A stretch of DNA of 64,000 bases from Streptomyces sp. Ncost-T10-10d (GTDB taxonomy: Bacteria; Actinomycetota; Actinomycetes; Streptomycetales; Streptomycetaceae), in contig NZ_FMDF01000012.1 in the NCBI RefSeq assembly GCF_900091955.1, forward strand, positions 1-64,000. The letters run 5' to 3'. Below the pieces are notes generated by a model that worked only from the letters and a program-made list of their open reading frames with translations, did not search any database and had not been told where the DNA came from. Made by a program: the position numbers and the translations under genes. Shown here piece after piece: positions 1-9,167 of the stretch; positions within the stretch are counted from its first letter, which is position 1, and each line of letters begins with the position of its first letter.

Positions 1-1493
1 TCGCTCTCCACGAAGTCGGCCGGACGGCCGCTGTGGTTGCCGAAGAACTCCTGGGCCAGCTCAGGGGTCCACCGCTCGCCGGGGTGGAACGGGGAGTCCG
101 CGGGAATCTCCATCTCCGCGTGCATACCGATGTCCACGATCACCCGGCAGGCCCGCATCATCTGCGCGTCCAGATAGCCGAGGCGGCGCTCGGCGTCCGG
201 CAGGAAGCCGAGTTCGTCCATGAGCCGCTCCGCGTACAGCGCCCAGCCCTCGGCATTGGCGCTGACACCGCCGATCGATGCCTGGTAGCGGGAGAGGCTG
301 TCGGCGACATGTGTCCACTGGGCGATCTGCAGGTGATGGCCCGGCACACCCTCGTGGTACCAGGTGGAGACCAGGTCGTACACCGGGAAGCGGGTCTCGC
401 CCATGGTGGGCAGCCAGGTGCGGCCGGGGCGCGAGAAGTCCTCGGACGGGCCCGTGTAATACGGGGCCGCGGCGCCGCCGGGCGGCGCGATGCGGGACTC
501 CACCTTCCTTACCCGTTCGGCGAGTTCGAAGTGCGTGCCGTCGAGGGCTTCGATCGCCTCGTCCATCAGACTCTGCAGCCAGGCCTGGACCTCATCGACC
601 CCTTCGATGTGCTTGCCGTGCACATCGAGGTGGGCCAGTGCCTCCCAGGGACCCGCGCCGGGCAGGACCTTCTCGGCCTCGGTCCTCATCTCGGCGAGCA
701 GCCGGTGGTATTCGGACCAGCCGTAGGCGTAGGCCTCGTCGAGGTCCAGGTCGGTGCCGTTGAAGTAGCGCGACCAGCGCGCGTACCGCTCGCGGCCCAC
801 CGTGTCCGGCGCACCCTCGACCGCGGGGGCGTACACATCGCGCATCCAGTCGCGCAGCGCCGCGACCGACTCGGTGGCACGGCGGGCGCCGTCGTCCAGA
901 TCGGTACGCAGAGACGCCGGGCCGGCGGCAGCGAAGTCCTGGAAGAATCCCGTCCCGTCCTCGCCGGACCACTCGTCGAGCTGGTCGATGAAGGTGGCCG
1001 TGGCGCGCGGGCCGCCGAGCAGCTTGCGCTCCAGGCCGAGCGCGAGCGACTCGCGGTAGCCCTCCAGGGCGGCGGGCACCGCTCGCAGCCTGTCCACGAC
1101 CGCCGCCCAGTCCTCGTCGGTCTCGGTCGGCGTCACCGTGAACACCTCACGGATGCTGTGCGCCGGGGAGGAGAGGTTGGAGACCGTGCGCAACCCCTCA
1201 TCGGCCTCATGGACGGCGAGTTCCGCCGTGAGCCGCTCGCGCAGCAGGCGGCCGCAGCGGCGCTCGGCATCGCTGTCCGCGCCGGGCAGCTGTTCGGCGG
1301 CATCGAGCTTCGCCAGGGTGGTGCGGGCGAGCTCGGCAAGAGCTTCCTGCCCCGCGGGGGAGAAATCGGGAAGGCGGCGCGAACTCTCCGCAACACCCAG
1401 ATAGGTTCCGGCGATCGGGTCGAGTTCGATGAATGCGTCGACGTAGGCGTCGGCGACCTGACGGGGCAGCGCGCTGCTGGGAATGTCTGACAT
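1..1493 (-). CDS. DUF885 family protein (C-terminus cut by window edge)
   Basis: The frame opens at an ATG at 1493 (MSDIPSSALPRQVADAY...) and is still open at base 1, so about 497 residues are visible and the C-terminus is missing. The N-terminus (FIELDPIAGTYLGV) and the last visible stretch (EFFGNHSGRPADFVES) match my recollection of the DUF885 family, a group of uncharacterised, often peptidase-like helical proteins of about 550 to 600 residues. I see no signal peptide or membrane segment, so a cytoplasmic location is likely. It follows the Lrp-type regulator on the same strand after 48 bases and may be cotranscribed with it. The substrate is unknown and the peptidase idea is family inference only. 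Confidence 0.85.
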   Translation of the reverse strand, partial: MSDIPSSALPRQVADAYVDAFIELDPIAGTYLGVAESSRRLPDFSPAGQEALAELARTTLAKLDAAEQLPGADSDAERRCGRLLRERLTAELAVHEADEGLRTVSNLSSPAHSIREVFTVTPTETDEDWAAVVDRLRAVPAALEGYRESLALGLERKLLGGPRATATFIDQLDEWSGEDGTGFFQDFAAAGPASLRTDLDDGARRATESVAALRDWMRDVYAPAVEGAPDTVGRERYARWSRYFNGTDLDLDEAYAYGWSEYHRLLAEMRTEAEKVLPGAGPWEALAHLDVHGKHIEGVDEVQAWLQSLMDEAIEALDGTHFELAERVRKVESRIAPPGGAAAPYYTGPSEDFSRPGRTWLPTMGETRFPVYDLVSTWYHEGVPGHHLQIAQWTHVADSLSRYQASIGGVSANAEGWALYAERLMDELGFLPDAERRLGYLDAQMMRACRVIVDIGMHAEMEIPADSPFHPGERWTPELAQEFFGNHSGRPADFVES

Positions 1494-1541
1494 GCGGACA
1501 TCCTCGTACGGCGGGGGCCTCCGCGTCATCATCATTCGGCC

Positions 1542-2039
1542 TCAGTGGCCTGTCCCGGCCGATCCTGCGGACGGTGGCAGCAGCGGTCCGCACTCCCACT
1601 GCTGGAATATCAGCCGGGTCTCGACCCTCGCCACTTCGCGGCGTGAGGTGAATTCGTCCAGCACGAGGCGTTGCAGATCCGCGGTGTCGGTGACCGCGAC
1701 ATGGACCAGATAGTCGTCGGGCCCGGTCAGATGGAAGAGCGCGCGGGACTCGGGCAGCGTCCTGATGCGTTCGACGAACGGGCCGATGAGCTCTCTGCGG
1801 TGCGGACGGACCTGTACGGAGAGCAGCGCCTCCAGGCCGCGGCCCAGTTTCGCCGGGTCCAGACGCAGCTGATGGCCGAGAATGACGCCGGAGCGGCGCA
1901 GCCTGGTCACCCGGTCCAGGCAGGTCGACGGTGCGACCCCGACTTCGGCGGCCAGCTCGCGGTAGGTGGTCCGGGCATCGTTCTGCAGCAGTCGCAGAAT
2001 GTGCAGGTCCACCGGGTCCAGTACGACTGAATCGGCCAT
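1542..2039 (-). CDS. Lrp/AsnC family transcriptional regulator
   Basis: A 165-residue protein, the usual Lrp/AsnC size. Residues about 5 to 65 form the winged helix-turn-helix (LDPVDLHILRLLQNDARTTYRELAAE...). Residues about 75 to 150 form the RAM/AsnC ligand-binding domain, with the GPDDYLVHVAV core. It is divergent from the methionine gamma-lyase-like gene with 59 bases between the two starts, an arrangement in which Lrp proteins commonly control the neighbour in response to an amino acid. Control of the PLP enzyme by a sulfur amino acid is therefore an inference from context. No clear operator palindrome is visible in the short gap. Confidence 0.93.
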   Translation of the reverse strand: MADSVVLDPVDLHILRLLQNDARTTYRELAAEVGVAPSTCLDRVTRLRRSGVILGHQLRLDPAKLGRGLEALLSVQVRPHRRELIGPFVERIRTLPESRALFHLTGPDDYLVHVAVTDTADLQRLVLDEFTSRREVARVETRLIFQQWECGPLLPPSAGSAGTGH

Positions 2040-2098
2040 CTGCCGAACGTAGCACGGAGCTTTCGCATGAAGCCCCGGCGTTTGTTCAGGGTTATGTC

Positions 2099-3373
2099 AT
2101 GGACACCGAATCATCGATGCCGCCCTCGACGACAACCCGCACCAGGGCGCTGGCCACCGAAGCCGTGCATGCGGGCCGCGACGATCTCGCGGCCCTGGGC
2201 CTGCATGCCCCGCCGATCGATCTGTCCACCACCTACCCCTCGTACGACTCCAGGGGCGAGGCCGAGCGGATCGACACTTTCGCCGCCACCGGAGCCAGGC
2301 TCGAAGGACCGCCTGTCTACGCACGGCTGGACAACCCGACGACGGGCCGCTTCGAGACCGCCCTCGCCCGGCTCGAAGGAACGGAGAGCGCCGTGTCGTT
2401 CGCCAGCGGAATGGCGGCGCTCACCGCCGTCCTGCTGGTCCGCGCGAGCATGGGACTGCGCCATGTCGTCGCCGTCCGACCGCTCTACGGCTGCAGCGAT
2501 CACCTTCTCGGTGCCGGTCTACTGGGCACCGAAGTGACCTGGACCGACCCTGCGGGCATTGCGGAGGCCATCCGTCCGGACACCGGGCTGGTGATGGTGG
2601 AGACGCCCGCCAACCCGACGCTCGCCGAGGTCGACATCCGTGCGATCGCGCACTCCTGCGGTTCCGTGCCGCTGCTCGTCGACAACACCTTCGCCACGCC
2701 CGTACTCCAGCGCCCCGTCGAGCACGGCGCACGGATCGTGCTGCACAGCGCCACCAAGTACCTCGGCGGGCACGGCGATGTGATGGGCGGGGTCGTCGCC
2801 TGCGACGAGGAGTTCGCGGCCCGCCTGCGGCAGGTGCGCTTCGCCACCGGCGGGGTGCTGCACCCGATGGCCGGGTATCTGCTGCTCCGCGGCCTCGCCA
2901 CGCTTCCGGTCCGGGTGCGGGCGGCTTCCGCCAGCGCCGCCGAACTGTCCCGCAGGCTGACGGCAGATCCGCGTATCGCCCGGGTCCACTACCCGAAGCT
3001 TGGCGGGGCGATGGTCTCGTTCGAGGTGTACGGGGATCCGCACCGGGTGATTTCGGCCGTCCGTCTCATCACACCGGCGGTCAGTCTCGGCAGTGTGGAC
3101 ACCCTGATCCAGCATCCGGCCTCCATCAGCCACCGCATTGTGGATGAGGGGGACCGGCAGGCGTCCGGCGTCGGGGACCGGCTGCTGCGGATGTCTGTCG
3201 GTCTGGAGGATGTCGAGGATCTGTGGGCCGATCTGTGCCAGGCACTGAGCTCACAGGAGGCGGGCGGCCGCAAGGAGATCGGTTCTCACGGCTTCGGCCG
3301 TCAGGGTGTCACCGGCCTGCCTGTTCGTACGGCGGCAGCGAGCGAACCGGAGTCGCTTCCAGCCGTGCGGTGA
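2099..3373 (+). CDS. Trans-sulfuration PLP enzyme, methionine gamma-lyase-like
   Basis: A Cys/Met-metabolism PLP enzyme of fold type I, 424 residues from the ATG at 2099 (MDTESSMPPS). The Schiff-base lysine is K220 in HSATKYLGGHGD and the phosphate-binding loop is SGMAAL near residue 103. C132 in LYGC sits where methionine gamma-lyases have their characteristic cysteine, so gamma-elimination of methionine or a related thioether is the best guess. Cystathionine gamma-lyase or gamma-synthase remains possible. Two oddities are present. About 16 residues normally found between the HYP motif and the GGMIAFEL strand are missing (HYPKLGGAMVSFEV, residues 297-310). A tail of about 40 residues past the usual end overlaps the convergent acetyltransferase by 65 bases. 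Confidence 0.9.
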   Translation: MDTESSMPPSTTTRTRALATEAVHAGRDDLAALGLHAPPIDLSTTYPSYDSRGEAERIDTFAATGARLEGPPVYARLDNPTTGRFETALARLEGTESAVSFASGMAALTAVLLVRASMGLRHVVAVRPLYGCSDHLLGAGLLGTEVTWTDPAGIAEAIRPDTGLVMVETPANPTLAEVDIRAIAHSCGSVPLLVDNTFATPVLQRPVEHGARIVLHSATKYLGGHGDVMGGVVACDEEFAARLRQVRFATGGVLHPMAGYLLLRGLATLPVRVRAASASAAELSRRLTADPRIARVHYPKLGGAMVSFEVYGDPHRVISAVRLITPAVSLGSVDTLIQHPASISHRIVDEGDRQASGVGDRLLRMSVGLEDVEDLWADLCQALSSQEAGGRKEIGSHGFGRQGVTGLPVRTAAASEPESLPAVR

Positions 3374-4742
3374 TGACCAGCGTGCCCTCCTCGATCTGGT
3401 AGTCAAGCGGCAGGGACAGTGAACGCATGGCCGCGACCATCCCGGTGTTGGACGCCTGGGTGACGGCGTAGACGCTCTCGCAGCCTGCCTCGATGGCGAG
3501 CGTCACCAGGCGTCCGAGGAGCTCGGAGCCGATTCCGCGGCGCTGCCATTCGTCCTCGACCAGGAGGGCGACCTCGGTCTCGTCGCCGTCCCAGAGGAGA
3601 TGTCCGAGGGCGACCAGCCGGCCCGAGGCCGTCTGTACGGTCAGGGTGCGGCCGAAGCGAGGGCTCAGCAGGTGGTCCAGGTAGCGGTCGGCGTCATGGG
3701 CCGGGCCGTGGTACCGCAGCCGCAGCGTCTGCTCGGAGCAGCGGTCGTGCATGGCGCGGGCCGCTTCGACGTCGCTGCGGTCCGCGCGGCGCACCGTGAT
3801 CTCGTTGCCCTCGGGAAGCGTGAGCACCTGCTCGCTGCGCGGCACACGAGGGCCGAGCCGGGCGTCGAGCTCTACCAGGGCGCGGGCCCGGGCGAACTCG
3901 GTCGGGGTGAAAGGAAGGTAGGGCCGCTCGACGGTGATGGCACCGCCGGACGGGTCGCGCAGCCGCATCACCGTCTCCTCCAGCACGCCCTCGACGGGCG
4001 CGGTCTCACCGGTTGCGCGGCCGGTGATCGAGACGGCGGGCAGCGAGTGGATGGTGCAGCGGCCGAGCAGCTGACGCAGGGCGAGGGGGAGTTCGGCGGC
4101 GTCCAGGGCTGTGCGTGTGGCGAGGCCCAGGATGCGCGTCGGGGCGTCGACCAGGTCGTGCGCGTCCGCCCGCTCGATCCAGGTGGAACCGCCCCCTGCG
4201 GCGGAGATCGCCCGGCTCAGCTGCTGGGCCTGGAGCGGGGCGGGGGCGCGCAGCAGGAACTCGTCGACCGTGCCCTCTGCCAGCGGGTGCGTCTGCAGGG
4301 TGAGGATGTCGACCCGGTGCCGGGCCAGCGCGATGCACAGAGCGGCCAGACTGCCCGGGATGTCACGAACGGTGGTACGCATCCGCCACAGCGTCGTCTC
4401 CTCCGGGGAACGGGCCGGGCCTGCGGCGGTGGGCATGGTCCCGAGTGCGGTCGCGGCGGCGTCGGTGAGGTGGGACGCGCTGTCGCTCTCGGAGACGAGG
4501 CCGGTGCGCGTCGGCGGCGGGGCGTGGCTGTGACGACGTGCCCACCAGGTGTGGAACGCGGCTGTCACGGCCAAGGCCACGGCCGAGGCGATCAGGAGGT
4601 ACGGTCCGTCCGGCTGGTGTCCGATCAGGTTGGCGATCGCGTCGGCCACCGCGACCGCGGTGAACAGTGCGGCCAGTTCGGTGACGTCCCGCCGCCAGTG
4701 GTGGGAGCGGCGGGCAGTCTTGGCGGATGTCACATCAGTCAT
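3309..4742 (-). CDS. Membrane-anchored ACT-GNAT acetyltransferase
   Basis: A 477-residue protein with three parts. Two predicted membrane helices lie at about residues 21-41 and 47-67. An ACT-like domain follows at about 119-190 (TTVRDIPGSLAALCIALARH...). A GNAT acetyltransferase domain spans about 313-455 and carries the acetyl-CoA loop QRRGIGSELLGRL. ACT domains usually bind amino acids, so an acetyltransferase at the membrane inner face whose activity responds to an amino acid is a reasonable inference. The acetyl acceptor is unknown. The gene converges on the PLP enzyme and the two reading frames overlap by 65 bases at their 3-prime ends. It is monocistronic, with a 310-base space upstream. 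Confidence 0.88.
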   Translation of the reverse strand: MTDVTSAKTARRSHHWRRDVTELAALFTAVAVADAIANLIGHQPDGPYLLIASAVALAVTAAFHTWWARRHSHAPPPTRTGLVSESDSASHLTDAAATALGTMPTAAGPARSPEETTLWRMRTTVRDIPGSLAALCIALARHRVDILTLQTHPLAEGTVDEFLLRAPAPLQAQQLSRAISAAGGGSTWIERADAHDLVDAPTRILGLATRTALDAAELPLALRQLLGRCTIHSLPAVSITGRATGETAPVEGVLEETVMRLRDPSGGAITVERPYLPFTPTEFARARALVELDARLGPRVPRSEQVLTLPEGNEITVRRADRSDVEAARAMHDRCSEQTLRLRYHGPAHDADRYLDHLLSPRFGRTLTVQTASGRLVALGHLLWDGDETEVALLVEDEWQRRGIGSELLGRLVTLAIEAGCESVYAVTQASNTGMVAAMRSLSLPLDYQIEEGTLVITARLEATPVRSLPPYEQAGR

Positions 4743-5052
4743 GCCTTCACTGTGACTGAGCGGTGTTGCCTGACCACGAACGCTCTGTGACTGATGGGTT
4801 AAGTGTGGATCTGGTCCCCTATCGTCGGTTTTGGCGGATTAATGTCTTGATCAATTGTGGTTCGCAGTAGTACTGCGGCCCCCTCCGGGCCTGGGCCATG
4901 AGACGGCGGCACGGCAGCTGCCGTCCGGGCCCGGACCCCCGAGCGACGGGCCCGGACAAGGGGCCATCGCGCCGGACGGGACCTGCCCGGCTCGGGCCGA
5001 ACCCATCGGCCCGGACGGGTCGCTGCGGGTTACGCCAGCATGTCCTGGGCGG
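4743..5052. other. Intergenic region with GC-rich palindromes
   Basis: No gene is supported in these 310 bases. The left part, which is less GC-rich than its surroundings, must carry the promoter of the acetyltransferase gene on the minus strand. The right part is dense in symmetric elements: ACGGCAGCTGCCGT at 4911-4924 and TCCGGGCCCGGA at 4924-4935 are perfect palindromes. The word GGCCCGGAC occurs three times, at about 4928, 4949 and 5008. Together they could terminate transcription of the SWIM/DUF6493 operon arriving from the right. Confidence 0.5.
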
Positions 5053-7725
5053 TCAGGTCAGTACCGAACCATGCTCCCAGGCCGCTTTCAGGCGTGCTGC
5101 TTGACGTACCAGCTGCGAGGATCCGCCGCGCGCGGCAGTTTCGGCGAGCCCGGGTATCGGCTCGGTACCTGTCGCACCACAGTGCTCCACGCACTCGGCG
5201 GCCACGGAGAGCAGGTCGCTCAGCCCGCGAGGTGCCTTCTTGCGCGCCAGCAGCCGCGGCAGGACGACGGTCAGCACGGAGAGCACCGTTCGGTATGCCC
5301 CGGTGGCGGCCGCGGTGCGGGCGGAATCCGCGAGACGACTGGTCTTCACCAGGCTGTGGTCGAGGAGGGTCACCACCTCCTTGCCGAGCAACGCAGCGTC
5401 CAGCCGCTGCTGGGCCGTGAGTATCAGCAGGGCGTCCACCGCCGCCAGCCGGTCCTCCGAATGCCGGGCTCCCAGCCCGTATGCCACGGTCAGATGTGTG
5501 GCCTCGGAGGCGGGTCCGCCGAGTTCGACGAGTGCGGTGAGCGGCTGGGCCGCGCCCCTCAGCTCATCGGTCGCACACGTCGCGACGGTCGGCAACAGCC
5601 ATGCGGCCAGGGTCTCGCCGTCCTCGGGCAGCGTGGCGAGCCAGGACTCCGGGTGGTCGCCCCAGTGGTAGCAGGTGCGATGGCGCGGGGTGTGCGGATG
5701 ACCCAGCCAGTGAAAGGAACGAGGGAACTCCCGCTGGATGACCGGGCGTTCCTTGCTGGCCATCAGGACGCGCCGCGTCCAGTCGGTCGGCTGCCGCATC
5801 TCCCAACCATGAGCCAGGGACTGCTCCTTCTCCAGATCGAACCGGAAAACAGGCGCGAGCGGCTCATCGGCCTGCAGCCAGGCGGCCAGCCGGTCACCCT
5901 CCGGAGTGCCGAGCAGGGCGGCCGCCGCCGCAGCCTCGTGTTGACCGTTGCGGCGCACGCGCAGCAGGGCTTGAGCGAAATCCGCGTCGCCGGGCCGGAT
6001 CCCGAGCTGCTGATACGTACGCAGCCGCTCGACCAGCACAGCTGGGTCGAGCGAGCCGGTGTGCCACGTCGGGAAAGCCAGCAGGAACGGTGCGCTGCCG
6101 CTCAGCACGGCGTCGGCGGCCTCCCACAGCCGGGCCTTCATCACCCCCTTGAGCGCGGCATGGACGCAAGTCCCGGTGCCGGTCCAGGCGGCACGTCCGT
6201 CATGCACGGCCTGCACCGACATCCGTCCGAGCAGTACGGCCACGACGAGCTCGATACCCGCCTCCGAGCGGAGCCGCCGATCGACCTCCGGCAACCGTTC
6301 GTCGTGGAGCCACCATTGACCCGCCAGCGCATCACGCAGTGCGTCGGCGAGCGTCGACCGATCGGCGTGGGCATGGCGGACCAGCCCGTCCAGCGCCCGC
6401 TCGAAGGCGGTGACATCCCGCGATGCGGATCTCGCCAGGACCACCACCTCCTCGACGAGCTCGGGCAGCGTCGCCGGTGCCGGTTCGACACGTTGCAGGG
6501 CCGGAACGGGGGGCAGCAACTCCTCGTACGGTTCCGTCGCCGACCGGTCGTCCAGCAGGTCGCCGAACACCTCGGCCGCAGCCGTGCGGTGCGCCGGTCC
6601 CAACAACGATGCAGCCAGGGCAAGTTCTTCCCGAACCGGGTCACCGACGGCGGGCAGGTACCGCGCCACGAGTTTGAGCGCCCGCTCCTGGACGGCGATG
6701 TCTTCGTGCCCGAAGGCTTCCGTGACGACGGGCAGCAGTTCGTCGGCCGTCGACGGATCACGGCGCAAGGCCTTGCCGATCAGCACGAGCTGGGCCCGGA
6801 CCAGCTTCTTCTCGGTGCGGAACAGCATCGAACCCGACACATCCGCCAGTGCCCGCACGGGCAGTTCTCCGCGCTCATCCAGACGACCGAGCACCCCCTG
6901 GGCATGGCCGGCCACGGTGGAGATTCCGTCCGCGGCCATTCCCATCCAGTCGGCGACCCGCTCGGCCTCCTCCTGCTCGGTCAGCGCGAGCCGGCGCAAC
7001 ACGGCCAGGGAGAACCGGAGATTGCCGGGCTTTCCGCCGCGCAGCAGCCGGGTCACACAACTGTTGACGAGCATCGACCGCTCCAGCAGGCCCTCGTCCA
7101 CGAGGCCGGCCAGTGCCTCGGGCCAGTGGCACGGGTTGTCGGCTTCGTCGATCCAGGTCACCTGTGGCGGCAGTTCCGCAACCTCGAAGAGCCGCGGCAC
7201 CAGAACGGTCAAATGCGGTTCGGCACGGAGGATGTCGCGCAGCGGTTGCGTCCTCTGCCGGCGCCAGGGTGCGGCCGACACTGTCTCGGCCCAGCCCTGC
7301 ACGAAGCCGTCGGTGGTGGGAACCGGGCATTGAGCGATCTTCACCAGCCCGGAGATGAGCTCGTATGCGGTCTCCGCCGTCGCGGCCCGCCCCGCCAGCC
7401 GCTGCGCGACGTCACCGAGCCAGGCGGGGTCACGGTCCGCCAGGACTTCGAGAACCAGCGGGTACGGGGACCGTGCCCAGCCCAGCAGATCCCGGGCGCC
7501 GATCCAGGTGGCGCAGCCCGCGGCGCCGGTGTGACAGCCCGCCCCGGCCACCAGCAGGGCCTTCCGGATCTTGTCCTGTTCGCGCCAGTGCCAGCTCCGG
7601 GCCTCCTTGCGGAGCACCTTCAACTCCGCCAGCGCCGAACGGCGTTCGGTCTTGTCCAGCCGGGCCAGCAGCGCCGGCACGTCCTGCTTGCGGCCTTCCC
7701 GTACCGCGGTGAGCAGCTCCTTCAT
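5053..7725 (-). CDS. DUF6493 family protein
   Basis: An 890-residue, mostly helical protein starting at MKELLTAVREGRKQDV. I recognise it as the DUF6493 type that accompanies SWIM-domain genes in Streptomyces. The sequence reads as repeated HEAT-like helical pairs (for example AVQERALKLVARYLPAVGDPV) without catalytic signature, signal peptide or membrane segment, which suggests a large scaffold. Its ATG overlaps the SWIM gene's stop as ATGA (7722-7725), so translation is coupled. The same frame stays open far upstream, but that part runs opposite real coding phase of the SWIM gene and is not used. Biochemical function is unknown. Confidence 0.88.
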   Translation of the reverse strand: MKELLTAVREGRKQDVPALLARLDKTERRSALAELKVLRKEARSWHWREQDKIRKALLVAGAGCHTGAAGCATWIGARDLLGWARSPYPLVLEVLADRDPAWLGDVAQRLAGRAATAETAYELISGLVKIAQCPVPTTDGFVQGWAETVSAAPWRRQRTQPLRDILRAEPHLTVLVPRLFEVAELPPQVTWIDEADNPCHWPEALAGLVDEGLLERSMLVNSCVTRLLRGGKPGNLRFSLAVLRRLALTEQEEAERVADWMGMAADGISTVAGHAQGVLGRLDERGELPVRALADVSGSMLFRTEKKLVRAQLVLIGKALRRDPSTADELLPVVTEAFGHEDIAVQERALKLVARYLPAVGDPVREELALAASLLGPAHRTAAAEVFGDLLDDRSATEPYEELLPPVPALQRVEPAPATLPELVEEVVVLARSASRDVTAFERALDGLVRHAHADRSTLADALRDALAGQWWLHDERLPEVDRRLRSEAGIELVVAVLLGRMSVQAVHDGRAAWTGTGTCVHAALKGVMKARLWEAADAVLSGSAPFLLAFPTWHTGSLDPAVLVERLRTYQQLGIRPGDADFAQALLRVRRNGQHEAAAAAALLGTPEGDRLAAWLQADEPLAPVFRFDLEKEQSLAHGWEMRQPTDWTRRVLMASKERPVIQREFPRSFHWLGHPHTPRHRTCYHWGDHPESWLATLPEDGETLAAWLLPTVATCATDELRGAAQPLTALVELGGPASEATHLTVAYGLGARHSEDRLAAVDALLILTAQQRLDAALLGKEVVTLLDHSLVKTSRLADSARTAAATGAYRTVLSVLTVVLPRLLARKKAPRGLSDLLSVAAECVEHCGATGTEPIPGLAETAARGGSSQLVRQAARLKAAWEHGSVLT

Positions 7726-9095
7726 CGCGCACCTCCGACGACCGGTGCACCGCGACGGACCATCCGGGCGGCCAGCGCGTGCTTGCACGGGCCCCGCCGC
7801 CCGCGGTAGTCCGCCCACCACTGGCACGTACAGCTCAGCATCCCGTCTTTCTCCCTCACCTGGTAGCGGTGCTCTCCCGAGGCCACGGCCGCCACGTCCC
7901 CGTCGAGCACGACAGCGCCCGAGCCGGCCAGCTGCCGGGCCGCCACCAGCCGCGGATTGTGCCGCTCGGCCCGGTCGGCGTCGTACGGCGGCTCGCGGTG
8001 GAAGTAGGCCGTGTCGGCGAGGTCGTAGCCGACCCGGCCGGCTGTCCCCAGCCGGGTGAGCGCGGCCCGTACCCGCTCCACCGTCAGACCCGACTGCTCC
8101 GCGAGGTCGGCGGGTTCGATCCGCGGCTCCCAGGCCAGGAGCACGGAGACCAGCTCGGCGTCGGCCGCGGCATCGTCGGTGGCCAGTGCATCGAGCACCC
8201 CGCCCTCGCCGGAGAACCCGCGCGAGGCATCGGGCGACAGCGTCAGGGTGAGCCGCATGCCCGGCAGCACCACCTCCCAGGCGCTCGCGGTTGCCGTCCC
8301 GTCGGCCACCGGCCCGTACACCCGCAGTGATGTCGCATGACGCAACACCCGCTGCAGCGCAGCCAGCCGCTCGGGGCCCGGCAGACACACTGCCCCCGCC
8401 ATCGGCCGTGTCGTCGGCCGCAACGTCTTTCCGGCGGGAACCACCCACTGAGCGCCCCGCGAGGCATTCCCCGACGAACGAGGGAGCGAATGCAGGAACC
8501 GCACAGCCTCCGCGGCCGACAGCTCGGCCCGCAGATCGAAAGCGGCGGACACCACCTGCGCCTCGGCGAAGCCGCGCAACCACCGGTCGGGCAGGGGCAC
8601 CTTTTTCTCCACGACGGAGCCGTCCATGGTGGTGACGGCCAACTCGTCCGGGCCCACCCGCATGTGCAACGGATCGTCCCCCGCTATCCGCGAAAGCGCC
8701 TCCCGCAGCGGATTGTTCACATCCACATTCGTCGTACCGTGACCCGTCTGCGCACCGTCCAGACCGTCCCGCAGCACATCGAGGCGCGCATACACCCCGC
8801 AACAGCCGGAGAACGACTCGAAGCGCAACCGATCGCCGTTGCCCGTCACCACCGGGTCGAGCGAGGCGGCCAGGGTGCGCCGGTAGTAGCGCGCGGATGC
8901 CACGTCCGCGACGGCCAGCAGGCCGCGGGCAGCAATCTTCGGCGATGTGAGAAAACCGGAGAAGAACCGGGGGTGGGGCTCGGCGCCCCGCGGCGTGTGA
9001 CCACCGGCGGTCTCCAGGCCGAGGAGCTGTCCGGCCTGCGAGGACTCCAGAGCGGACGGGCGTGCGTAGGCCAATGCCTGAACGGATCGGGTCAT
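7722..9095 (-). CDS. SWIM zinc-finger family protein
   Basis: A 457-residue protein whose C-terminus carries a complete SWIM zinc-binding motif, CxCx(n)CxH, seen as CTCQWWADYRGRRGPCKHALA at about residues 424-445. SWIM fingers bind zinc and mediate nucleic-acid or protein contacts. The N-terminal two thirds are not a domain I can name. Translation is coupled to the DUF6493 gene through a 4-base overlap. In other actinomycetes such SWIM genes sit beside MoxR ATPase, VWA and DUF5691 genes, but none of those is present here. That makes this a reduced two-gene version. Role unknown; a two-component cytoplasmic complex is inferred only from coupling. Confidence 0.9.
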   Translation of the reverse strand: MTRSVQALAYARPSALESSQAGQLLGLETAGGHTPRGAEPHPRFFSGFLTSPKIAARGLLAVADVASARYYRRTLAASLDPVVTGNGDRLRFESFSGCCGVYARLDVLRDGLDGAQTGHGTTNVDVNNPLREALSRIAGDDPLHMRVGPDELAVTTMDGSVVEKKVPLPDRWLRGFAEAQVVSAAFDLRAELSAAEAVRFLHSLPRSSGNASRGAQWVVPAGKTLRPTTRPMAGAVCLPGPERLAALQRVLRHATSLRVYGPVADGTATASAWEVVLPGMRLTLTLSPDASRGFSGEGGVLDALATDDAAADAELVSVLLAWEPRIEPADLAEQSGLTVERVRAALTRLGTAGRVGYDLADTAYFHREPPYDADRAERHNPRLVAARQLAGSGAVVLDGDVAAVASGEHRYQVREKDGMLSCTCQWWADYRGRRGPCKHALAARMVRRGAPVVGGAR

Positions 9096-9167
9096 ACAAG
9101 AACCGTAGAACCCACCACTGACAGTCGGCCCCGACCACTTCCCGGGGCCGACTGCCGGCGTGCCGGT

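Noticed and set aside
4855..7809. A 984-codon open frame on the plus strand opposite the DUF6493 gene
   Set aside because: It is a by-product of high GC on the strand opposite a real gene: no domain, no ribosome binding site, and amino-acid composition rich in Arg, Gly, Gln and His. The same reasoning removes the long plus-strand frames at 8337-10694 and 28173-31241.
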